DNA from: Streptomyces albospinus
GTDB lineage: Bacteria > Actinomycetota > Actinomycetes > Streptomycetales > Streptomycetaceae
Direction: 5' to 3'
NCBI RefSeq assembly: GCF_014648695.1
Contig: NZ_BMRP01000013.1
Location: forward strand, 31,171 to 95,170
Length of the DNA: 64,000 nucleotides
Shown here: positions 51,211-59,916 of the stretch, piece after piece
Layout: the number at the start of each line of letters is the position of its first letter
Position numbering within the stretch: position 1 is the stretch's first letter
Program-made: the position numbers and the translations under genes
The notes under the pieces: generated by a model
Told to the model about the DNA's origin: nothing
What the model saw: only the letters and a program-made list of their open reading frames with translations
Databases searched by the model: none

Positions 51211-52698
51211 TTGGCGGCTGCTGTGCCATTGTCTCCGGAACCGCTGTCTCTGGAGCCTCGCCTGGAGGAGCGTCTGGCGTCGCTGCTGCGGTCGGGGGCG
51301 CTGCTGCACACCCTCGTCGACGCGCTGGGCTCGCCGCTGAACGTGGTACTGCCGGACCAGATCGCCGAGAACGCCCGGCGGTTCCGCGCCGCGTACGGTA
51401 CGCACCGGCTGGCCGGCCGGGTGTTCTTCGCGCACAAGGCGAACCGCTCCAGCGCGCTGGTACGGCGGCTCGCGGCGACGGACGCGGCCATCGACGTCGC
51501 CTCGCTGGGCGAGTTGCAGCATGCGCTGGGGGCCGGCTTCACCCCCGACCGCATCATGGCGACCGGACCCAAGAACCCGGAGTTCCGGTGGCTCGCCGCC
51601 CGCACCGGCGTCACCGTCAACGTCGACTCGTACGGTGAGCTGGAGGAGCTCGCCACCCTGGTCGGTGACCGCCAACTCCCCCGAATACGCGTGGTGTTAC
51701 GGCTCTCCGCCTTCGACGGGCCCGGCGTCCGGATGCGTACCCGGCCCAGCCGCTTCGGCTCCCCGGCGGGAGAGCTGGAGCATCTGCTGAAGGCGGTCGA
51801 GCGGCACGGGGACGCGGTCGAACTGGTCGGTGTCGGCTACCACCTGGACACCACCAGCCTGGAGGAGAAGGCCCGCGCCCTCGAAGGATGCATCCGGGCC
51901 CTGGACGCCTGCCGCAGCCGCGGGCTGCGGCCCCGCGCGGTGGACATCGGCGGCGGCTTCGGCGTCGACTACCTCGCCCACGGCGAGCAGTGGGAGCGCT
52001 ACACCTCTGCGCTGACCGCCGCCGTACTGGGCCGGCGGCCCGCCATCACCTGGCGCGGACACGGCTACGGGCTCCGCAACGACGCGGGCACCCTGCGCGG
52101 CTCGCTCGCCCTCTACCCGGCCCACCGCCCGGTCGCCGGCGCACGCTACCTCGACGAGCTGCTGTCCCTGCCCGCCCCCTCCTTCGGCGGCCGGCCGCTC
52201 GCCACCCTGCTGCTGGAGAACCTCTACGACCTGTACACGGAGCCGGGGCGCGCCCTGGTGGACCAGTGCGGGCTGGTGCTGGCCAGGGTGCTGGAGGCGC
52301 GCCGTACGGACAGCGGCGACCACCTGGTCCGCCTGGCGATGAAGGCCGATGACGCGGGACTGGAGGAGCACGGGGTGCTGATGGATCCCGTACTCCTCGC
52401 CCGGGACGGGACCCGCGCCGCCGGTGGCGGTGAGCCGGTGGGCGTCTATCTGGCGGGCAGCCTCTGCCTGGAGGCCGATCTGATCACCCGTCGGATGGTC
52501 TTCCTGCCGTGGCTGCCCCGGCCCGGCGAGCTGTTGGGCTTCGCCAACACCGCGGGCTACTGCATGGATTTCCAGACCAGCGGTGCGCAGCACCAGCCCG
52601 TCGCGCGCAAGGTCGCCGCCTGGCAGGCGGAGGGTTCCTGGCACTGGTGCCTCGACGAGCAGTACTGGCCGATCACACGTCCGGGGGGAGAGTCATGA
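51211..52698 (+). CDS. Y4yA-type PLP enzyme (alanine-racemase/DapDC fold) with TTA codon
   Basis: A 495-residue fold-type III PLP enzyme related to diaminopimelate and ornithine decarboxylases. The PLP lysine is in FFAHKANRSS, the glycine-rich phosphate site in VDIGGGFGVDY, and GPKNPEF and GYHLDTT match the beta barrel; the C-terminal beta domain ends in a long tail. Members of the Y4yA subgroup have unknown substrate. TTG start at 51211 with AGGGGG upstream; a GTG 12 bp downstream is possible. Codon 163 (51697-51699) is TTA. First gene of a four-gene operon, ATGA overlap with the next. Confidence 0.82.
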   Translation: MAAAVPLSPEPLSLEPRLEERLASLLRSGALLHTLVDALGSPLNVVLPDQIAENARRFRAAYGTHRLAGRVFFAHKANRSSALVRRLAATDAAIDVASLGELQHALGAGFTPDRIMATGPKNPEFRWLAARTGVTVNVDSYGELEELATLVGDRQLPRIRVVLRLSAFDGPGVRMRTRPSRFGSPAGELEHLLKAVERHGDAVELVGVGYHLDTTSLEEKARALEGCIRALDACRSRGLRPRAVDIGGGFGVDYLAHGEQWERYTSALTAAVLGRRPAITWRGHGYGLRNDAGTLRGSLALYPAHRPVAGARYLDELLSLPAPSFGGRPLATLLLENLYDLYTEPGRALVDQCGLVLARVLEARRTDSGDHLVRLAMKADDAGLEEHGVLMDPVLLARDGTRAAGGGEPVGVYLAGSLCLEADLITRRMVFLPWLPRPGELLGFANTAGYCMDFQTSGAQHQPVARKVAAWQAEGSWHWCLDEQYWPITRPGGES

Positions 52699-54044
52699 GG
52701 TACGACAGCATCACCGAGGCCATCGGGAACACCCCGCTGGTCCGCATCGATCCGGCCGTGCACGGCCTGCGCCACATCGACCTGTACGCCAAGCTGGAAC
52801 TGCTCAACCCCTTCGGCTCGGTCAAGGACCGCGCCGCGTGGAACATGGCCCGCGCCGGGCTGGCCGACGCCGTGGCGCACGGCAGCCAGGTCGTGGAACT
52901 CTCCAGCGGCAACACCGCGAAGGCGCTCGCCGTGATCGCGGGCATGCACGGACTCTCCTTCAAGAGCGTGACGAACCGGATGCGGATACCGGAGATCAAG
53001 GATCTGCTCCTGCTGCTGGGCGCCGAGATCGAGGAGCTTCCCGGGCAGAGCGAATGCCTGGACCCGACCAACACCGACGACCCCCTCACCCTCTTCCACC
53101 GGGAGCTGTCCGAGCCCGGTCACAGCTATCTCCACACCGACCAGTACTTCAACGACCGCAACACCGAGGCGCACACGACGGGCACCGGCCCGGAGATCGT
53201 CAAGGACCTGGACGGGCGGGCACCGGACTGGTTCATCGCCTGTGTCGGCACCGCGGGCTCGTCGACCGGGGTGGCGAGGGTGCTGCGGGAGCACGATCCG
53301 CACGTCAGGGTCGTCGGCCTGGTCGCCGGCAAGGCCGACTTCATCCCCGGCATCCGCACCCTCGACGAGGTCCACGAGGTCGGTCTCTTCGCCCCGGAGA
53401 CCTACGACACCATGGAGTCGGTCAGCTCCGACGAGGCCATCGAGGGAATGCTGACCCTGGCCCGCCGCTGCGGCATCCTGGCGGGGCCCACCGGCGGGGC
53501 GGCGTATTACGGGACGGTGCGCCATCTCCGGGCGTGGGACGACGAATTGACGGCAAGCCAGGACGGTGCGGCGGCGAACGGTCCGCGCAAGTCGGCAGTC
53601 TTCATCGTCTGCGACCGCATCGAGAGCTATCTCGGATACACCCGGCAGCGCCGCCCCGATCTGTTCCGCCTGCCGCCCCGCAGGAACGCGGTGGCCGATC
53701 TGACCACCGCCGAGATCGCCGCGGCCGGCGCCATCGACACCCACGACGCCCAGAAGTGGATCGTGCAGGACCGTCCGCTGGTGGTGGACCTGCGCAGCCC
53801 GTTCGCGTACGCCGCGCTGCACATCGAGGGGTCGATCAACATCGTGGACGAACTCTTCGAGGAACTGGTGCGGGGCGGGCTGCCGTTCGGCAAGCAGCAG
53901 CCGGTGCTGCTGGTCTGTCCGGTCGGCGAGCAGTCGGCCCGCTATGCCGCGCTGCTGTCGCGCATGGGCCATCCCGACGTCCGCAGTCTCAGCGGCGGCG
54001 TCATCGCCTGGCGGGACGCCGGCGCTCCGCTGGTGCGGGACTGA
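52695..54044 (+). CDS. Cysteine-synthase-fold PLP enzyme fused to rhodanese
   Basis: A 449-residue fusion. Residues 1-320 are a fold-type II PLP enzyme: GNTPLV, the PLP lysine in NPFGSVKDRAA, SSGNTAKAL for the substrate carboxylate and GTAGSSTG for the phosphate. Residues about 335-449 form a rhodanese domain with VVDLRSPFAY and the active cysteine in LVCPVGEQSA. O-acetylserine sulfhydrylases add a sulfur nucleophile to an aminoacrylate; the attached rhodanese can carry a persulfide and could supply the sulfur directly. Overlaps the stop of the Y4yA gene (ATGA). Substrate unknown. Confidence 0.87.
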   Translation: MRYDSITEAIGNTPLVRIDPAVHGLRHIDLYAKLELLNPFGSVKDRAAWNMARAGLADAVAHGSQVVELSSGNTAKALAVIAGMHGLSFKSVTNRMRIPEIKDLLLLLGAEIEELPGQSECLDPTNTDDPLTLFHRELSEPGHSYLHTDQYFNDRNTEAHTTGTGPEIVKDLDGRAPDWFIACVGTAGSSTGVARVLREHDPHVRVVGLVAGKADFIPGIRTLDEVHEVGLFAPETYDTMESVSSDEAIEGMLTLARRCGILAGPTGGAAYYGTVRHLRAWDDELTASQDGAAANGPRKSAVFIVCDRIESYLGYTRQRRPDLFRLPPRRNAVADLTTAEIAAAGAIDTHDAQKWIVQDRPLVVDLRSPFAYAALHIEGSINIVDELFEELVRGGLPFGKQQPVLLVCPVGEQSARYAALLSRMGHPDVRSLSGGVIAWRDAGAPLVRD

Positions 54045-54049
54045 CCGGT

Positions 54050-55267
54050 ATGGCCCCGATTGCGGCGCGTGACCACAGTGCGGCGCTGTTCGCGGAGTTC
54101 GGCCCGTGGCAGCGCGCGCTGCGTGACCAGTTCCCGATCATCACCGGCAATCCGGAGCTGGCGTACCTGGACAGCGCGGCGACGTCGCAGAAGCCGCAGG
54201 CCGTACTGGACGCGGTACAGGCCCAGTTGACCACCGCCAACGCCAACGCGGGCCGCGGCTCCTACCCGTGGGCCAATGCCACCACGGCGCTGGTGGCCGA
54301 CACCCGCGACCGGATCAGGACCTTCCTCGACGACCCGGATCCGGCCCGCTCCGCCGTCCACTTCACCGGCGGGACGACCGAAGCGCTGCGGGTCCTCGCC
54401 CAGGACTGGCTGCCCGAACTGCTCCGTGACGGGGACGAGATCGTGGTCCCGTTCGCCGATCACGAGGCCAATCTGTCGCCGTGGCTGGAGGCGCGGGACC
54501 GGCTGGCCCGGCAGGGCGTGCGGATCCGGGTGCGGGAGATGCCGTACCAGACGTCGTCAGGAGACTACGACCCGGCGGCGCTCGCCGAGTTGACCGGGCC
54601 GCGCACCCGGTTCGTCGCCGCCACGCATGTGCACCACGTCTACGGCGGGAACATGAACGTCCACCTGATCCGGCGGGCGGTGGGGCCGGATGTGCCGATC
54701 TGCCTGGACGCCGCGCAGAGCATCGGCCATCTGCCGGTCTCGGTCGCCGAACTCGACGTCGATTTCGTGGCGTTCTCCGGGCACAAGGCCCTGGCGCTGC
54801 CCGGCTCCGGTGCCCTGTGGGCACGGCAGGCCCGCGGGCCGGAGTTCGTCCCCGGCGGATGGCGCGGCAGTCCCAACACGACCGGCGTCGCGAGCCTGGC
54901 GGCGGCACTGGACTGGCTGGAGGCCGCGGGCACCGACCGGATCGCGCGCTGGACGGTCGCCCTCGCGGCCCGGCTGTCCGACGGGCTGCGGCAGCTGGAC
55001 GCATACGAGATCCTCGGCTGCCAGCGCAGTCTGCCGGTCGACTCACCCGTCCAGCAGCGCTGCGGCATCGTCACCCTCCGGCACCGCGACATCGGCGCGC
55101 GCGACCTGGGCTTCATCCTCTTCAGCCACGGCTTCATGGTGCGGACGGACGGGCACTGCCAGGGGAGGGCGGGGGAGCGGTCGAGCTCGGTGCGGGTGAG
55201 CCTGCATGTCTACAACACCCCGGAGGAAATCGACCGGTTGCTCGCCGTCCTCGTCTCCCTGGCGTGA
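54050..55267 (+). CDS. SufS-like class V aminotransferase / cysteine desulfurase
   Basis: A 405-residue fold-type I PLP enzyme of class V. The PLP lysine is in FSGHKALALPG, the ring aspartate in CLDAAQS and a possible persulfide cysteine in RTDGHCQG, aligned with the RxGxHC of SufS. Cysteine desulfurases move sulfur from cysteine to an enzyme cysteine, making alanine. Being 5 bp from the rhodanese fusion, it is a plausible persulfide donor to that protein. The start ATG at 54050 follows the previous stop. An isocysteine or selenocysteine lyase role is an alternative. Confidence 0.83.
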   Translation: MAPIAARDHSAALFAEFGPWQRALRDQFPIITGNPELAYLDSAATSQKPQAVLDAVQAQLTTANANAGRGSYPWANATTALVADTRDRIRTFLDDPDPARSAVHFTGGTTEALRVLAQDWLPELLRDGDEIVVPFADHEANLSPWLEARDRLARQGVRIRVREMPYQTSSGDYDPAALAELTGPRTRFVAATHVHHVYGGNMNVHLIRRAVGPDVPICLDAAQSIGHLPVSVAELDVDFVAFSGHKALALPGSGALWARQARGPEFVPGGWRGSPNTTGVASLAAALDWLEAAGTDRIARWTVALAARLSDGLRQLDAYEILGCQRSLPVDSPVQQRCGIVTLRHRDIGARDLGFILFSHGFMVRTDGHCQGRAGERSSSVRVSLHVYNTPEEIDRLLAVLVSLA

Positions 55268-55269
55268 GC

Positions 55270-55303
55270 GCTGCCCCTCGGGGGTGGCTGCCCCTCGGGG
55301 GTG
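55270..55303. repeat. Exact 17-bp tandem repeat
   Basis: GCTGCCCCTCGGGGGTG occurs twice in immediate succession (55270-55286, 55287-55303), just after the desulfurase stop codon at 55267. Each copy contains the small inverted repeat CCCC-TC-GGGG and may form stacked hairpins. Confidence 0.65.
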
Positions 55304-55324
55304 AAAGACACCCCTTATGGCTAA

Positions 55325-55339
55325 TGGAAACCGTTTCCA
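55325..55339. promoter_or_regulatory. Operator-like palindrome TGGAAAC-C-GTTTCCA
   Basis: A perfect 7-bp dyad with a 1-nt centre, about 75 bp upstream of the methyltransferase start. The form resembles LacI/GalR-family sites. It suggests that the methyltransferase gene may also be expressed from its own regulated promoter. Confidence 0.45.
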
Positions 55340-55400
55340 CCTGTAGCCTCGTGGTGGACTGATTATCGCGGGTGTGCAACGGCAGAGGTGGCGCGACCAG

Positions 55401-56180
55401 ATGGGGCTGAGCATGGCGGCTGCGGAACTGTGGGTGGAGCGCTGGGAGCGTCAGCAGCGGCGCTATGCCATCGACCGCGAGGAGCGGTTCACGGTCATCG
55501 CCGATGTGGTCGAGTATGTGACGCAGGGTCAGAAAAGGCCGCTGGTCGTCGATCTGGGCTGCGGCCCCGGATCGCTCGCCGCCCGGCTCGCCGAACGGCT
55601 GCCCCGCGCCGAGGTGGTGGCGGTCGACATGGACCCGCTGCTGTTGGAACTCGCCCGCACCCACCACTCCTCGGCCGCGCGGTACGTGGACACCGTCATC
55701 GGCGAGGACGGCTGGACCGAGGCCCTGGCGCTGGGCCGCGCGCTGGACGTCGCCGTCTCCACCACCGCACTGCACTACCTCCCCGAAGCCGCCCTCCGGC
55801 GCACCTACACCCAGCTCGCCGCCCTGCTGCGGCCCGGCGGTGCCCTGATCAACGGCGACCACCTTCCGCAGCGCGACGCCGTCGCCGCCGGGCTCGCCAC
55901 CCATGTCGGGCACCGCCGCGCCGAACGGCAGCAGGCGTACGCCAACGAGGACTGGGAGTCCTGGTGGACGGCGGTGGCGGACGAGCCGGAGCTGGCCGAA
56001 CCGCTCGCCGAACGCAGCCGCCGGCAGCGCACGCCCGGTGACGGCGACAGCGACGGCTACGGTGCCGGCAACGGCCTGTCCGTGTCCGACCACACCGCCC
56101 TGCTCCTCCAGGCCGGCTTCGCACACGTCGTACCGGTCTGGCAGTTCGGCGACAGCTACGTCCTGGTGGCGATCCGTTAG
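55401..56180 (+). CDS. SAM-dependent class I methyltransferase
   Basis: A protein of 259 residues (268 if the GTG at 55374 is used). The SAM-binding loop VVDLGCGPGSLAARLAE, followed by VVAVDMDP, is typical of class I methyltransferases, with a post-III motif LLRPGGALINGD. The C-terminal insert rich in Asp/Gly (GDGDSDGYGAGNG) is unusual. Last gene of the sulfur/amino-acid island, separated from the desulfurase by 134 bp. Methyl acceptor unknown; a thiol or carboxyl acceptor would fit the neighbours. Confidence 0.8.
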   Translation: MGLSMAAAELWVERWERQQRRYAIDREERFTVIADVVEYVTQGQKRPLVVDLGCGPGSLAARLAERLPRAEVVAVDMDPLLLELARTHHSSAARYVDTVIGEDGWTEALALGRALDVAVSTTALHYLPEAALRRTYTQLAALLRPGGALINGDHLPQRDAVAAGLATHVGHRRAERQQAYANEDWESWWTAVADEPELAEPLAERSRRQRTPGDGDSDGYGAGNGLSVSDHTALLLQAGFAHVVPVWQFGDSYVLVAIR

Positions 56181-56207
56181 GGATCGCTCCACGGGGCGGG
56201 CCCGGGC

Positions 56208-57044
56208 TCAGGCGGCGTCCGGGAGCGTCTCCTTCGGGGAGTCCTTGCCGCTGACCGCCAGGTAGCCGACGAGCGCCGCGATGGGCACCGTCAGCGCCAG
56301 CGTGACCGGCCCGGTACCCCAGTCGAGGCCGCCGCGGCCGGCCGAGACGCCCATCCAGTCGGCGAAGGAGGCGCCGAGCGGGCGGGTGAGGATGTACGCG
56401 CCCCAGAAGGCGGCGACCGCGTTGAGCCCGAGGAACCGGCCGGACAGTGCGGGCACGAGGATCAGCACGCCGAAGACGATGCCGGCGGGGAGGTACCCGA
56501 GGTTCAGGGTGCCGGCCAGCAGGTCGCCGACCGCGGTGCCGAGGGCGAACGTGGCGAGCACGGTGGCCCAGTAGAAGGTCTCGCGGCGGCGGGTGCGGAT
56601 GCTGTGGATGGACAGCGTGCCCTCGGAGCGGTACCAGGCGAACAGGATGACGGCCAGCGCGACGGAGAAGGCGGCGGTGGAGACGGCGTAGGGGACGCCG
56701 GCGATGACATGGACGACGTCGGCGGCCATGGTGCCGAAGACGCTGACCATGACGATCGCGGACCAGTAGATCCCGGCCCGGTAGCGCCGGGTCCGGAACT
56801 GCGCCACCAGCAGCAGGGCGAAACCGGTGAATCCGAGCGCACCGGCGGGTATCGGGCCCAGCGTCCGGCCCAGGTAGTCCGAGGCGGTCTCACCCATACC
56901 GGTGGTGAGGATCTTCACCACCCAGAACAGCGCCGTGACTTCGGGTACTTTGCTCCAGCCCGCCCCGGGCCCCGCGGCCCCATGGTGCCGCTGCCGTTCC
57001 GCCGGCGCCGCCACCGTCGTGCTGCTCGGCTGCCCCATCGTCAT
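56208..57044 (-). CDS. COG4705-type multi-pass membrane protein
   Basis: A 278-residue membrane protein with about eight hydrophobic segments arranged as two similar halves (VVKILTTGMGETASDYLGRTLGP and FYWATVLATFALGTAVGDLLAG). This internal duplication and the GxxxSDYL motif are typical of the uncharacterised COG4705 group. In some bacteria its members accompany manganese or stress genes, but I know of no proven function. ATG at 57044 with GGAAGGG upstream. A striking palindrome at 57079-57116 covers its promoter. Divergent from efeO. Confidence 0.78.
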   Translation of the reverse strand: MTMGQPSSTTVAAPAERQRHHGAAGPGAGWSKVPEVTALFWVVKILTTGMGETASDYLGRTLGPIPAGALGFTGFALLLVAQFRTRRYRAGIYWSAIVMVSVFGTMAADVVHVIAGVPYAVSTAAFSVALAVILFAWYRSEGTLSIHSIRTRRRETFYWATVLATFALGTAVGDLLAGTLNLGYLPAGIVFGVLILVPALSGRFLGLNAVAAFWGAYILTRPLGASFADWMGVSAGRGGLDWGTGPVTLALTVPIAALVGYLAVSGKDSPKETLPDAA

Positions 57045-57078
57045 GTTCCGCCCTTCCGGCGCGATGCGCCGTTTCGCG

Positions 57079-57116
57079 ACCTGCGATCGTCTACAGGACT
57101 GTAGACGATCGCAGGT
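57079..57116. promoter_or_regulatory. 38-bp palindrome with 18-bp perfect arms
   Basis: Arms of 18 bp (57079-57096 and 57099-57116) are exact reverse complements around the centre GA. The inner core TCTACAG-GA-CTGTAGA matches the dyad at 29141-29156. It lies 35 bp upstream of the COG4705 gene start, within the divergent region of that gene and efeO. The size suggests two dimers or a cooperative regulator. As a transcribed element it could form a stable hairpin in the 5' leader. Confidence 0.75.
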
Positions 57117-57315
57117 CGGGTGTGCGCACCCCCTGGGGCGCAACGGCGCATCCCCTCCGGGGCCGGGGCCGGCGAATGATCGATCAACCGGCCGATGAAC
57201 CCCGGGGGAACTCTTGGCATCTAGGAAGGCGGAAGGATGTTCGGAGGCGTTGCGCCTGCCTAGCATGTGCGGCGAGAACAGATCCCTTCCCTTGCGCGAC
57301 CCCAGGAGGCCCGGA

Positions 57316-58527
57316 GTGCCACGACCCAGCCCTGCCCGGCTGCGGTCGCCTCGTATCTGGGGTGCCGGAAGCGTACTGCTCGCGGGCGGCGTGGTGGCCG
57401 TGCTGGTGCTGACCGGCGGCCCGGACGCCGCCGAGGAGGGGGCGACGGCGGCCGACGGGCTCCCGCACACCGGCATCGAGGTCTCCCCGAGCGGCTGCGG
57501 CCACGGCTGGCAGCACCCCCGCCCCGGAACCCAGGTCTTCGACCTCCACAACACCTCCGGCAACGCGGCCGAGGTCTACCTCAAGGCCGTCGACACCGGG
57601 GCGGTCTACGGCGAGGTGGAGGGCATCGGGCCCGGCACCACGCGCCAGCTGCGGGTCCGGCTCGGCCAGGGCTCGTACGCCTTCATGTGCCTGCCGGACG
57701 ACGCCGACGCGGTCACCGGGCCCACCGTGCGGATCACCGGCGGCGGGCGCAGCGGCCCGGCCGCCGCCCCGATCACCCAGCACGACCTGATCGGCCCGTC
57801 GATCGACTACCAGAGGTGGGTCGCCGGCGGACTCGACGACCTCGTCCGGCAGACCGACGCCCTCCGCGACGCCGTCACCGGCGGCGATCCGGCGGCGGCC
57901 CGCGACGCCTGGCTGCCCGCCCATCTCACCTACGAGCGGCTGGGCGCCGCCTACGGGGCGTTCGGCGACGCGGACAAGAAGATCAACGGGACCACCGCGG
58001 GCCTGGCGGGCGGTGTGCACGACCCGGAGTTCACCGGATTCCACCGCGTCGAGTACGGCCTGTGGCACGGCGAGTCAGCCGACGCCCTGCGCGCCCCGGC
58101 CACCGCGCTCGCCGACGCGGTCACCGCGCTGCGGGACGACTGGGCCCAGGCCCGGATGGACCCGGCCGCGCTCGGCCTGCGGGCGCACGAAATCCTGGAG
58201 AACACGGTGCAGTTCGAGCTGACCGGCCGCACCGACTACGGCAGCGGCAGCAACCTCGCCACCGCCCGCGCCAACCTCGACGGCACCCGCGCGGTACTCG
58301 CCCGGCTGCGACCCCTGCTCGCCACCAGGCTCCCCGAACTCCCGCAACTGGACCGTGAGTTGGACCGCACCCAGCAACTGCTGGACGGCTTCCGCACGGA
58401 CGGCCGGTGGACACCGCTCGGTGAGCTGGACCGAAGCCGCCGGCAGCAGACCAACGCGGTGCTGGGGAACCTGGTGGAGCGGCTGGCATCGGTGGCCACC
58501 CTGTGCGATCCGCGCAGAACGGTCTGA
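57316..58527 (+). CDS. efeO: EfeO-type iron-uptake lipoprotein/secreted protein
   Basis: A 403-residue EfeO. A signal-anchor sequence (IWGAGSVLLAGGVVAVLVLT) precedes a cupredoxin-like domain (about 55-145) and an M75 peptidase-like domain (about 150-400) with the metal motif HRVEYGLWHG (HxxE). EfeO binds iron on the outside and works with the peroxidase EfeB and the permease EfeU. GTG start at 57316 with AGGAGG upstream. The signal sequence has no cysteine lipobox. efeB follows after 54 bp; efeU is not in the window, and no transporter gene sits in the operon. Confidence 0.88.
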   Translation: MPRPSPARLRSPRIWGAGSVLLAGGVVAVLVLTGGPDAAEEGATAADGLPHTGIEVSPSGCGHGWQHPRPGTQVFDLHNTSGNAAEVYLKAVDTGAVYGEVEGIGPGTTRQLRVRLGQGSYAFMCLPDDADAVTGPTVRITGGGRSGPAAAPITQHDLIGPSIDYQRWVAGGLDDLVRQTDALRDAVTGGDPAAARDAWLPAHLTYERLGAAYGAFGDADKKINGTTAGLAGGVHDPEFTGFHRVEYGLWHGESADALRAPATALADAVTALRDDWAQARMDPAALGLRAHEILENTVQFELTGRTDYGSGSNLATARANLDGTRAVLARLRPLLATRLPELPQLDRELDRTQQLLDGFRTDGRWTPLGELDRSRRQQTNAVLGNLVERLASVATLCDPRRTV

Positions 58528-58581
58528 GGCGGCGCTACAGATGGAGAACGGGACAGGTGGAGAGAAGAACGGTGGGTTTCG

Positions 58582-59841
58582 GTGAGCGGTGACATGAGCG
58601 GGGTCGGCCGACGGGGATTCCTGCGCGGCGCGGCGCTCGCCGGCGCCGGACTCGCGGCCGGCGCCGCCGCCCCCGCCTCGCCGCAGAACGGCGGGCAACT
58701 CCCGGTGCCCGGACCGCAGTTGACGAACGGTTCGCCGGCCGCCGTCGCCTTCCACGGACCGCACCAGGGCGCCGTTCTCGCCCCGCCCCGCCGGGTCACC
58801 GCGTTCCTCGCCTTCGACGTCACCGCCGCGGACCGCCAGGGGCTCGCCGACCTGCTGCGGACCGTCACCGAACGGGCCCGCTTCCTGGCCGGCGGCGGCG
58901 TCCCGGAGCCCGTCGGCATCACCGGCCCGCCCGCCGACTCCGGCATCCTGGGCCCCCGGCTGCCCTCCGGCGCGCTCGCCGTCACCGTCGGCGTCGGTGC
59001 CTCCCTCTTCGACGACCGTTTCGGGTTGCACGGCCGGGCGCCCCGCCGTCTCGCCCCGATGCCGGCCTTCCCCGACGACGACCTCCAGGCCGACTGGTGC
59101 CACGGCGACCTCAGCCTCCAGCTCTGTGCGGACGACACCGACACGGTGCTGCACGCACTGCGCGACATCGCCCGGCACACCCGCGGCGGGATGCAGGTCC
59201 GCTGGCGCCTGGACGGCTTCGCCAACCCGCCCCGCCCGACCGGCACCCCCCGCAACCTCCTGGGCTTCAAGGACGGCACCGGCAACCCGGACACCGGATC
59301 GGCCCGCGAGATGGACCGCCTGGTGTGGGTCGGCAAGGGGCAGGGCGAGCCGGACTGGGCGGCCGGCGGCAGCTACCAGGTCGTCCGCCTGATCCGTATG
59401 CTCGTCGAGTTCTGGGACCGGGTCTCGCTGACCGAACAGGAGCGGATGTTCGGCCGCGCCCGCGAGACGGGCGCGCCCCTCGACGGCGACCACGAGCACG
59501 ACACGCCGAACTACCCCGGCGACCCCAAGGGCGACATCATCCCCCTGGACAGCCACATCCGGGTGGCCAACCCACGGACCGCCGCCACCGCCGACCAGCG
59601 CATCCTGCGCCGCGCCTACAACTACGACCGCGGGATGGACGGCAACGGCAACCTCGACATGGGCCTGCTCTTCTGCTGCTACCAGCAGGACCTGGCCCGC
59701 CAGTTCGAGACGGTCCAGCACCGGCTGGCCGGCGAGCCGCTGACGGACTACATAAAACCGTTCGGCGGCGGCTACTTCTTCGCGCTGCCGGGCGTCCGCG
59801 ACACCGCCGACTGGTACGGCCGGGCGCTCCTCGCGGCGTAA
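58582..59841 (+). CDS. efeB: Dyp-type peroxidase EfeB
   Basis: A 419-residue haem peroxidase. A twin-arginine signal (GRRGFLRGAALAGAG) directs export by Tat in folded form. The Dyp hallmark GxxDG appears as GFKDGTGNP, and the haem-ligand histidine lies in LDSHIRVANPR. EfeB extracts or oxidises iron for the EfeUOB ferrous uptake system. GTG start at 58582, 54 bp after efeO, presumably one operon. Confidence 0.92.
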   Translation: MSGDMSGVGRRGFLRGAALAGAGLAAGAAAPASPQNGGQLPVPGPQLTNGSPAAVAFHGPHQGAVLAPPRRVTAFLAFDVTAADRQGLADLLRTVTERARFLAGGGVPEPVGITGPPADSGILGPRLPSGALAVTVGVGASLFDDRFGLHGRAPRRLAPMPAFPDDDLQADWCHGDLSLQLCADDTDTVLHALRDIARHTRGGMQVRWRLDGFANPPRPTGTPRNLLGFKDGTGNPDTGSAREMDRLVWVGKGQGEPDWAAGGSYQVVRLIRMLVEFWDRVSLTEQERMFGRARETGAPLDGDHEHDTPNYPGDPKGDIIPLDSHIRVANPRTAATADQRILRRAYNYDRGMDGNGNLDMGLLFCCYQQDLARQFETVQHRLAGEPLTDYIKPFGGGYFFALPGVRDTADWYGRALLAA

Positions 59842-59916
59842 TCGTGGCGTGCGTCGCCTGGCAGGACGGGCCTTGCTCGCGTAGTACTGGGATACGAGCC
59901 GCTCCGTGGCCCCAAA

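Noticed and set aside
57117..57315. Iron-regulator (IdeR/DmdR) box ahead of efeO
   Set aside because: No convincing TTAGGTTAG-type inverted repeat was found in this stretch.
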